This document shows positions 17,301 to 25,800 of a DNA stretch of 64,000 nt, piece after piece. Position 1 is the first letter of the stretch. The number at the start of each line of letters is the position of its first letter. This DNA comes from JAAYVZ01 sp035384965 (GTDB lineage: Bacteria > Acidobacteriota > Thermoanaerobaculia > Thermoanaerobaculales > Thermoanaerobaculaceae). Made by a program: the position numbers and the translations under genes. The stretch spans positions 1 through 64,000 of the forward strand of contig DAOOJE010000018.1 of assembly GCA_035384965.1 (NCBI GenBank), read 5' to 3'. The notes below the pieces were generated by a model, which was given only the letters and a program-made list of their open reading frames with translations, was not told where the DNA came from and ran no database searches.

Positions 17301-17309
17301 GGTCGAGCC
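17301..17309. repeat. Right 9-bp target-site duplication of the composite transposon
   Basis: GGTCGAGCC directly after the right terminus (17300); it matches 8206-8214. Confidence 0.8.
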
Positions 17310-17430
17310 ACGCTGCCCTTCCATCGGCTGGTTGCCTGGCGTACGTCGCTCCTCGTCGTGAGCAGGTGGGCCTACCGGTAGGGATGTGACCGATGGCAGG
17401 AGCGTGCCCAGACGAGACCGAGCTCGCGAG

Positions 17431-19273
17431 CTAGCGGCTCCCAGGGGAGCCCGGTGTCGCAGGAGTCTCGGGCCGACGGACTGCGATGTCGAGAACACGG
17501 AGCCCGAGCCGCCGGCGATCGCTCCCTTTTCCAACCTCCGCCGGCACAAAGGTCTTCGACACTGAGACGACCACTTCATTCATGGAGGACACTCTGAGGA
17601 GCTCTCTGGGCAGGGAGATGTGGTTGACGAGCCGGGTGCTCGTGGCCACAGTCCTTTGCAGTCGGTGTCCGTTGATGCTCATCTCGACCTCCGGCTGCCC
17701 GTCCAAGGCCCACAACGGCACGTCGGCTGTGAGGTCGATCTGGGCATCGGTCCCTGATGCCATGAACCGGATCACGCCTTGAGAACCCAACCAACGGAAG
17801 GTCCCTCCGCTGGGGGTCTTCTCGGCGTCGAAGAAACCCTCCCCGAACTCCAGACAAGCCTCGTCATGTCTTCGCCACGGCACCTCGAAGTGCCTGCCGC
17901 GTCCGACCCGGCGCAGAAACGCGAGGTCCGGCCAGCCAGCAACTGCCGCCCTTGTCGAATCCACCCCGTGCAGCCATGTCGGCTTTTCGTCGGGGGGGTA
18001 GAGCACAGGTCTGCCGTGGTCCGCGCCACGACGAGCTCCGCACCGGGGGAGAGGGCGTGCGCGTGCATTCGCATCAGCGGTCAGTACGGGACCCTGCAGG
18101 GGCGGGGCTCCTGTGCGTCGAGGATCGCGCGAGCAGCCACGACCGATGGTGAGGGCAGTCGGTGAACGAGGAGGACTGCACGCGCTGAGATCGCACCCAT
18201 CGTCGCAACCAGGACTACTCCGGTCACCGGGAGCGCGTCCGAAAGCCCAATCGATCGTCGGTCCAGCTCGTCCCTTGGGCCACCAGGAGCGCGACAAGGG
18301 GGAGATACGGCAGCGCGCAGCGTCCGGCTGTGGAGGGGTCGAGGAAGACCCGTGAAAGGAATGCGTATGGCAGAAACACTAGCAACAGGGTCTTCAGGCT
18401 CTTGCGATTCTGCTCCCTCCAGAGGGTGAGCACCCCGAGAAGCAAGAGCGCCCAGATCGCTAATGCAATGAGCGGGTCGGCCCAGATGTCAACGAAATAG
18501 CGCCTCAGCATGAAGGGGATCGCCCAGTGATGAGCAGCCAGGGAGTCGTGATCAAGTACAAGCGACGCCTGGTACGCTGTCCAGCTCACAACACCTGATA
18601 GCCCTCGCGCGGCAATCACTATCGGCCCCAGGTATAGCACTGCAATGCTGATCGTCGCTGCAGTGATGATGGCGAGCCTCCGCTTGCGGGCGAGGGAGAA
18701 GGCCGAGAGCGCCAGTGTGACGGCTGCCGGCAGCGCTGACTGTGGTCGCACCGACACGGCCACACCCAACGCAAGGGAGGCAAGAAGTGCAGTGCGAGGG
18801 CTGCGGCCGGCTCGCAAAGCCAACGCCATCGCGGCGAGACCGGCAGCCAGACCTGTGGGGTCCGACAAGGGAACGCCAGAATGAAACCACACCGCAGGAA
18901 AGAACGCGAGGAGGGCTCCTGCTGTCAGGCCCGCTCGCTTGGAGAAACCGAGCCCAGTCGCCACGAAGTAACAGAACGCCGGGACGAGGGAGCTGGCGAG
19001 TACGCTGACCCACGTTAGCGCGGCGTGGCCATCGGCGACTATCAGCCGTGCCAGGCGGCCCAGGAAGACATAGCCGGGATAGAAAGGAGGCTGAGGCACC
19101 TGCGATTGCGGTGCGAAGACATCGAGGGCGAGCCGGAAGACTAGGTCATCCCACTCCCAGGGCGTGGCCTGACGGGCGAGCACCCTGGTCGCTACCACGC
19201 CAAGCACAGCAAGCGCAAGGCAGGGAGCAGCCCATCTTCGGGGAGCAGGTCCTACGACTGGCTCAGTAGCCAC
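17431..19273 (-). pseudogene. Membrane glycosyltransferase-like protein, frameshifted
   Basis: The N-terminal two thirds (GTG 19273; WAAPCLALAVLGVVATRVL, then about nine hydrophobic segments) look like a GT-C type dolichyl/undecaprenyl-sugar transferase, with an early acidic pair in WEWDDLVF. After LVALLVAQG (about 18260) the sensible reading moves to another frame (TGVVLVATMGAISARAVLL), meets TGA after PCRVPY (about 18070), continues (LMRMHAHALSPGAELVVART), and shifts again to the frame that reads to 17431 (VLYPPDEKPTWLHGVDS, then beta-rich). At least two indels and one nonsense change are needed. The GTG overlaps the stop of the upstream beta-helix gene. Confidence 0.6.
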
Positions 19274-20259
19274 AGGGCGGGGGCAGGGGCCTTGGGAACG
19301 GGCCAATGAGCTGATGGCCGTCTTGCTCGTCGACGACGGTCCACGGGCCACCGAGCAGTGAGCAGTTCTGGCAGCCCAAGCTAAGCGTACTCCCACACGC
19401 ACTATCCGCGCCAAGCTGGCTGCCAACCAGGAACTTCCCACCGATCCACTCTTGCGACACGCCGCAACCTGGTTGCGGGGTGGCGAATCCCGATAGTCCA
19501 TCAACCGTGTTTGTTGAGTCGATCGTGAGGTTCTTTGCTCCGTTCACGACGAATGCATTGCCCAAGGTTCCTGAGTTGAAGTGGACCTGATTGTTGCTCA
19601 CAATAGCATTCGCGAAGTTGGACAGGAAGCAGTGCCCGCATTGCCACAGGGCAGATCCAAACGCAAAGGCGACCCCGACTGTCCCACCCTCAACAGAGAC
19701 CTGGTTGCTCTGGATCTTGATTCCGGAGTGGGAAGGGATATCGTCGAATGCAAAAGCACCATAGGCGTATCTGTGGATCGCGTACGCCTTGTTGCCAGAG
19801 ATCGTCGGGGAAGCACCCCACGCAACCAGCATTTGATCGGTGGCATCGATTACGACGTTGCCCTGAATATCGATGTTTCCCCCCAGGCGGAGACACCGTC
19901 CGATTCGTAGTTCGAGACTCCGTTGGACCAGTCGAAGCCAGCCCCGTTGATGGTGTTCGAGGTGATCGAGTTCCCTTCGCCCCGGAACGTCCACTGGAGT
20001 GCGGTCCAGCCGGCAGGGTTCTGGATGGTGTTTGAGGAGACCCTTGAGTTCCTCACATCGCTACCGACTGGAACAAGAGCGTTGAAAGACAGATCGGGGC
20101 TCTTGGGGTGGGTGGAGGGAATACAACTGGCCGGGAATCCGCCGTCGATCAGCATTGCGTGGTACAGCGATACAGACGCGGCCTGATAGAGCCGTCTGGG
20201 TCAGCGTTCACGCCACTGGCTGGCTCTGCCACGAGGATCATGTTCAAGACAAACAGCAT
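19263..20259 (-). pseudogene. Right-handed beta-helix repeat protein, frameshifted twice
   Basis: ATG 20259 follows AGGAGG at good spacing. The reading MLFVLNMILVAEP, then DPDGSI, loses one base near 20185. It resumes as AASVSLYHAMLIDGG through SSNTIQNPAGWTALQW and NSITSNTINGAGFDW, loses one G in a run of G near 19882, and resumes as GNIDIQGNVVIDATDQMLV to TGA 19263. Repeated NxI/SNN-type rungs are typical of pectate-lyase-like parallel beta-helices. The end has several Cys (CGVSQEWIGG, CQNCSLLGG). Either a decayed surface or secreted protein or an error-prone stretch; one lesion is in a homopolymer. Confidence 0.6.
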
Positions 20260-20480
20260 CTCGAGCCTCCTACCGAAGCGCGGAATGTAGGGAATCGGTC
20301 CGATTGCGTCAAGGCGGTGCTTGACGCGCTGGCCCTCACTTTGGGTCCTGGCGAGTTGGGCGCAGGCGCTGGCTTAGCCACGTCCAGTGGACGGGGTCTC
20401 GCAGGACAGGCTCGAACCCTGTGCATTGCCTGCTGACAACTGACCTCCGTGAACAGCCAACCAGCCTGCCGGGCGACCCC

Positions 20481-21710
20481 CTACTCCGGCGGCAAGCCCG
20501 AGACGATGCGCATCGTGTCGCGGGCGATGAGCAGCTCCTCGTTGGTGGGGATAACCCAGATCTTGCCGGGGCTGCCGTCGGCCGAGACCTCCGCCTCCAC
20601 CGCCCGGGCCGCGGCGTTGCGCTCGGGGTCCAGGCGCAGGCCAATGGCCTCGAGGCCGGCCACCGAGCGGGCGCGGATCGGGGCGGCGTTCTCGCCGATG
20701 CCGCCGGTGAACACCACGGCGTCAACGCCGCCGAGCACCCCGACGTAGGCGGCGATGTACTTCTTGAGCCGGTAGCAAAAGACGTCGAGTGCTGCGCGCG
20801 CCCGCTCGTTGCCCTCCGACTCGGCCTGCAGCAGCGCCCGCATGTCGTTGGAGACGCCGGAAATTCCGAGCAGCCCGCTGTGCTTGTTGAGGAGCGCGTT
20901 GGCCTCGGAGATCCCCAGCTCCTCCACGGTCATGACGTGCAGCACGAGGCCGGCGTCGATGTCGCCGGCGCGCGTGCCCATGAGCAGCCCCTCGAGCGGG
21001 GTGAGCCCCATGCTGGTGTCCACCGAGCGGCCGCCGCGGATGGCGGTGATCGAGCAGCCGTTGCCGAGGTGGCAAGTGATCACGCGCAGCGTCGGGTCGC
21101 CCACCCGCCCCAGGATCTCGGCCATGCGGCGCGACACGAAGCGGTGCGAGGTGCCGTGGAAGCCGTACCGCCGCACGCCGTGCCGCTGGTAGAGCACGTA
21201 CGGCACGCCGTACAGGTACGCCTCGGCCGGCATCGTCTGGTGGAACGAGGTGTCGAACACCGCCACGTGCGGCACCGCCAGCAGCTCGCGCGCCGCCCGG
21301 TACCCCTTGATGTTGGGTGGGTTGTGCAGCGGCGCCAGGTCGATGCAGTCCTCGATTCCGCTCAGCACGTCGTCGTCGATGAGCGCCGAGGTCTTGAAGC
21401 GCTCGCCGCCGTGCACCATGCGATGGCCGACGGCGTCGATTTCCCGCCGGTCGCGCAGCACGCCCACGTCCTCCCGGGTGAGTAGGCCGAGGATGCGCTC
21501 CACGGCAATCTTGTGCTCCAGGATCTCGCCGGTTTCCTTGAGGGGCTTGCGGCCTTCCGCCTCGTAGCGCAGGATGGCGAGGCCGCCGATGTTCTCGACG
21601 ATACCCTTGGCAAGGGCGCGGTCGCGCCCGGCGGCCGCCGAGGTCTCGTCGGTCTCGACGAGCTGAAACTTCACGGACGAGCTGCCGCAGTTGAGAACCA
21701 AGACCTTCAT
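20481..21710 (-). CDS. ackA: Acetate kinase
   Basis: Converts acetyl-phosphate and ADP to acetate and ATP, or the reverse. The 409-residue length is typical. The N-terminal VLNCGSSSVKFQL block, HRMVHGG, DTSFHQTMP, RRYGFHGTSHR, CHLGNGCS and TGGIGENA are all present, covering the ATP- and acetate-binding residues and the catalytic Arg. It starts one base after the stop of the hydroxyacyl-CoA dehydrogenase gene and ends in TAG. No phosphotransacetylase is adjacent. The pairing with an acyl-CoA enzyme suggests butyrate/acetate-type overflow metabolism, which is only an inference. Confidence 0.95.
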   Translation of the reverse strand: MKVLVLNCGSSSVKFQLVETDETSAAAGRDRALAKGIVENIGGLAILRYEAEGRKPLKETGEILEHKIAVERILGLLTREDVGVLRDRREIDAVGHRMVHGGERFKTSALIDDDVLSGIEDCIDLAPLHNPPNIKGYRAARELLAVPHVAVFDTSFHQTMPAEAYLYGVPYVLYQRHGVRRYGFHGTSHRFVSRRMAEILGRVGDPTLRVITCHLGNGCSITAIRGGRSVDTSMGLTPLEGLLMGTRAGDIDAGLVLHVMTVEELGISEANALLNKHSGLLGISGVSNDMRALLQAESEGNERARAALDVFCYRLKKYIAAYVGVLGGVDAVVFTGGIGENAAPIRARSVAGLEAIGLRLDPERNAAARAVEAEVSADGSPGKIWVIPTNEELLIARDTMRIVSGLPPE

Positions 21711-21711
21711 C

Positions 21712-22605
21712 TCACACCTTCCCCTCGCCGCTCACCGGTTTCGGGTGCCCGGCCGCGTCGTACTCGAAAAACCCCCGCCCCGTCTTGACCCCCAGGTGCC
21801 CGGCCCGGATCATCTTGCGCAGCAGTGGACAGGGACGGTACTTGACGTCGCCCAGCTCGTCGAACAAGTACTGCATCCAGCGCATGACCTCGTCGAGGCC
21901 CATGCGGTCGGCGAGCTGCAGCGGCCCGACCGGGAGGCCGTAGCCCAGGCGCATGGAGGTGTCGACTGCTTCGGCGGAGGCGACGCCCTCCATGACGACG
22001 TACATCGCCTCGTTGAGAAACGGCAGGATGACCCGGGTCGTGACGTAGCCGGGGTACTCGAACACTTCGATGCCGGTCTTGCCCAGCACCCGCACGAACT
22101 CGAGCGCCCGGCGATACGTGTCGTCGCCCGTCTTGAGCCCGCGCACGACTTCCACGAGCGGCACCTTGGGCACCGGCTGCAGGAAGTGCAGCCCGATGAC
22201 GCGCTCGGGGCGCGAGGTGCGAGCCGCGATTTCCGTCACCGACAGGGTCGAGGTATTGGTGGCGAGGACGTCGTCGGGCGAGACGAGGCGGTCGAGCTGC
22301 TGGAACAGCGAAATCTTGAGCTCGAGGTCCTCGGAGACCGCCTCGACGACGAGGTCGGTCGGCTCGAGCGCCTCGAGACCCTCGGCGAGCCCGATGCGAG
22401 CCAGAATCGCCCGCTTCTCGGACTCGGTGCGGCGCCATTTGGCGATGTCGCGATCGAGCGCCTCGGCGACCCCGGCCAGCGCCTCCTGCCCGAGTTCGGG
22501 GGTCTTCTCGACGAGCAGCACGTCGAGCCCCGCACCGGCGCAGGCGACCGCGATCCCCTGCCCCATCGTTCCGCCGCCGACGATGCCCACGGTGCGAATG
22601 GCCAT
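21712..22605 (-). CDS. 3-hydroxyacyl-CoA (3-hydroxybutyryl-CoA) dehydrogenase
   Basis: NAD-dependent dehydrogenase of 297 residues converting 3-hydroxyacyl-CoA to 3-oxoacyl-CoA. The Rossmann motif GIVGGGTMGQGIA is at residues 7-19, and the signature block ERVIGLHFLQPVPKVPLVEVV contains the catalytic His. NTSTLS and the C-terminal domain (RLGYGLPVGPLQLADRMGLD) fit the single-domain bacterial enzymes, including Hbd and PaaH. The ATG at 22605 was chosen over upstream in-frame starts because GGAGGGAG precedes it and the N-terminus matches. Co-directional with ackA, with one base between them. Confidence 0.92.
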   Translation of the reverse strand: MAIRTVGIVGGGTMGQGIAVACAGAGLDVLLVEKTPELGQEALAGVAEALDRDIAKWRRTESEKRAILARIGLAEGLEALEPTDLVVEAVSEDLELKISLFQQLDRLVSPDDVLATNTSTLSVTEIAARTSRPERVIGLHFLQPVPKVPLVEVVRGLKTGDDTYRRALEFVRVLGKTGIEVFEYPGYVTTRVILPFLNEAMYVVMEGVASAEAVDTSMRLGYGLPVGPLQLADRMGLDEVMRWMQYLFDELGDVKYRPCPLLRKMIRAGHLGVKTGRGFFEYDAAGHPKPVSGEGKV

Positions 22606-22774
22606 GCTCCGACTCCCTCCATGCGCGGACCGAACGGACGGTCGGTCGCTGCAAGAGCATACTACGCACTGCGAGCCGATCGCCCACCAGTCGGGACGCG
22701 ATCGTACCACCGTGACTGCCGGCCACCGATGGCAGTTCGCGGACTACCGGGCTGCCGGAGGGAACCACCCCTGC

Positions 22775-22780
22775 TATCCT
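22775..22780 (+). promoter_or_regulatory. -10 element upstream of the macroglobulin gene
   Basis: TATCCT in the context GCTATCCT, 29 bp before ATG 22810, in the 200-bp divergent spacer. The same GCTAnnCT context occurs before several other plus-strand genes. Confidence 0.4.
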
Positions 22781-22809
22781 CGGTCGAAACCCGGCATGGG
22801 AGGCGTCAC

Positions 22810-25800
22810 ATGAGCTTCGAACCCGTGGAACCCGAGGCAAGGTGGCTCGGCAGCCGGCAGTTCTGGCTCGCCCTGGGCGTGCTGCTACTGCTCGCGGCAG
22901 GATGGGGGCTCGGGCGCGCGGCCTGGCTGGCGACCCGCAAGGCGCCCCCGGTCGAAGCGATTCTCGTCGGCCAGGACGAGCTGACCCCCGGCGTGACCGG
23001 GCGTTTTCGCGTGCTGGTGCGCGACGGCACCACCGCGTCTCCAATTCCCGAGGCCCGCGTGCACACCGTGCTGCGCGACCCGCAAGGCCGCCAGGTGTGG
23101 GCCGGCGACGCGGCCACCGACGCGACCGGTGTCGCGCTCGTGGAGGCCGCGGTGCCGGCCGGCGCGCCCGAGGGCCGCTACACCCTGGCCGCTCGGACGC
23201 GGGCCCGGCAGGGCACCGGCGAGCTCGAGCACGCCCTCGAGGTGAAGCGCTCGTTCCGCATCATGCTCTCGACCGACAAGCCGCTGTATCAGCCGGGGCA
23301 GGTCATCCACATGCGGGCGCTGGCACTGGGGTCGTTCGACCTGCGGCCGGTCGCCGGCGTGCAGGCGGTGCTCGAGGTCAAGGACGGCAAGGGCAACAAG
23401 GTGTTCAAGAAAGTCGCCCCGACCTCGGACTTCGGGATCATTGCTGCGGATTTCCAGCTCGCCGACCAGGTCAACACGGGCTCCTACACCGTCTCGGCGA
23501 GGCTCGGCGACACCGCATCCGAGCGCACCGTCACGGTGGAGCGCTATGTGCTCCCGCGCTTTTCCGTCGAGATCTCGACCGACCGCGGGTTTTACCAGCC
23601 GGGCGACGTCGTCGAGGGGACGGTCCGGGCCCGTTACACGTTCGGCGAGCCGGTGGCGCGGGGCAAGGTACGTCTGGCCGCGAGCGAGTTCGTGGACCGC
23701 TTCCGCGAGTTCGCCGTCGTCCAGGGGGAGACCGACGCCGGCGGCCGCTTCGCGTTCCGCCTCCCGCTCAAGGAGGCGTTCGCGGGCATGGCGCTGAAGG
23801 GCGGCAATGCGCTGGTCTCGCTCGAGGCCACGGTCACCGACCGGGCCAGCCACGCGCAGTCCCGGACCCGGGAGCTGCCGGTCAGCGGCGAGCCAATCCG
23901 CATCGACCTCGTGCCCGAGAGCGGGCAGCTCGTGCCCGGGGTCGAAAACCTCGTCTGGGTCGTGACCTCTTACCCTGACGGCCGGCCGGCCCGCACCACG
24001 GTCGTGCTGGCGAACACCCGGGAGCGGTTCGAGACAAGCGAGGCCGGCATCGCGCGGCTGCGCGTGACCCCCGACGAGGGCGGGCGCAGCCTCACGCTCA
24101 CCGCCACCGACACCGGTGGTGCGTCGACCACCGTGACCCGCCAGCTCGACGCCGCGCCTGCGTCGTCGTTGCTGCTCCGCCCGGACAAAGCTCTCTACGC
24201 CGCAGGGGAGACGGTGCGGGCTTCGGTCATGGCGCCCGGCGGCTCGGGACGCGCCTTCGTGGACGTCGTGAAGGCCGGGCACATCGTGCTCACGCAGGGG
24301 CTCGACCTCTCGAACGGACTCGGGGTCGCGGCGTTCGACCTGCCGGCCGATCTCGCGGGGACGCTCGAGCTGCGCGCCTACCGCCTGCTGGCTAGCGGCG
24401 ACATCGCCGGCGACACCCGGATCGTGCAGGTGCGGCCGCCGGCCGGTCTGCGCATCGCCGTCGAGCTGGACAGGCCGACCTACCGGCCAGGGGAAATGGC
24501 GCTGCTGCGCTTTGCCGTGACCCGCGCCGACGGGACGCCGGCGGTGTCGGCACTGGGGCTGTCGGCGGTCGACGAGGCCGTCTTCGCGCTGCAGGACATG
24601 CGCCCGGGGCTCGAGCGGGTGTTCTTCATGCTGCAGGAAGAGCTTCTGAAGCCGCGGTACGAGATCCACGCCACCCTGCCGGCCGCGGAGCTGGTGGCGC
24701 CGACCGCCGAGGCCGGGGAGCCGGTGGCCGATCTGGCCGGCGTCGTGCTCTCCGCCGCGGCGGGCGGCGCCGCTCCGGCGGCGGCGCGCACCCTCACCGT
24801 GGCGCAGAAGCAAGCGAGGCTCGATGAAGCGGCGCGCCAGTATGGCCGCCGGCTCCAGGCGGCGGCCCTGATGGCCCCGGCCGGCGCGGTGGCCCTGCTC
24901 GGGGTGCCGTTCCTCCTCTACCTCCTGCTCCGCCTGGTGCGGCGCCAGCCGCTCGCCGGGCTCGGGGAGGAGGAGGTGCAGGCAGTCGGCAAGGCTTTGA
25001 CGTCGCTCAACCTCCGGCTCGTGCTGGGGCTGTACGGGCTGCTCGCCGCGGTGGCCGTGGTGACTGCCGGGCGGTGGCTGCGCAGCCAGGGGTTCCTGGT
25101 GGTGGCGTGGAGTTTGATGGCGGGGGCGTTCGTGCTGGCGCTGATCCTCCAGGCCCTGGCGGCCCGCCGCCTGTGGCGCCTCCCGGCGGCCCAAGGGCTG
25201 CCGTTCGCGCGGCGCCTCGCGGCGCAGGTGCCGATCCTGTTCGCGCTCGTCCCGGCCGCCGTTCTGGGCCTGGCGGCCGCCGCCCAGCACCCCTGGCGGG
25301 TGCCCGAGTCGACGATCGTTCTCTTGCTCGCCGCAGTAGGCGTCACGCCGCTGCTGGCCGTCGCGGCGCTGGCCGTCGCCCGCGCCTGTGCGAGCCGGCA
25401 GATCTCGTTCGGCCACTATCTCCGGGTGGCCCTCGCTTGCCCGCTCCTCGCCGCGGCGCCGCTGCTCGTCGCTGCCGCGGCCGTGGTGGCGACCGGCCCC
25501 GGCAAGGGCAGCGGGGGCCTGGCCATGGTGGGTGCCGGCAACCGCATGGTGGCGCTCGGCGCCGCCGGGGGCGTGCCGCTGCCGGCCGCGGCGTTCAAGG
25601 CACAGGCCGCCGAGCAGGAAAGCGACAAGAGCCGCAAGGCGCTCGTCGAGCCGGCCCGGGTGCGCCGCCACTTTCCGGAGACGCTCCTGTGGGTACCCCA
25701 GCTCGTGACCGGCGCCGACGGCCGGGCGCAGCTCGAGGTGCCGCTCGCCGACTCGATCACGACCTGGCGTCTGGCGGCCAGCGCGGTGAGCGGCTCGGGT

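Noticed and set aside
18060..18080. The in-frame TGA in the glycosyltransferase-like gene as a second selenocysteine codon.
   Set aside because: The gene also has frameshifts on both sides, the context suggests Trp rather than Cys, and no hairpin of SECIS form is apparent after it.
20405..20425. A T-arm-like sequence on the minus strand (ACAGG-GTTCGAG-CCTGT), considered as a tRNA, even selC, because a selenoprotein candidate is nearby.
   Set aside because: The loop is offset by one base from the canonical TTCRA position. No anticodon arm with a 7-nt loop and no matching 7- or 8-bp acceptor stem can be built around it.
21691..22809. The long plus-strand open frame upstream of the macroglobulin start (open from 21691), and similar 300-900-codon frames opposite acetate kinase, MurJ and the glycan genes.
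   Set aside because: They are antisense shadows caused by high GC. Their translations are Arg/Ala/Pro/His-rich, lack ribosome sites and match no family, while the opposite strand carries recognised enzymes.
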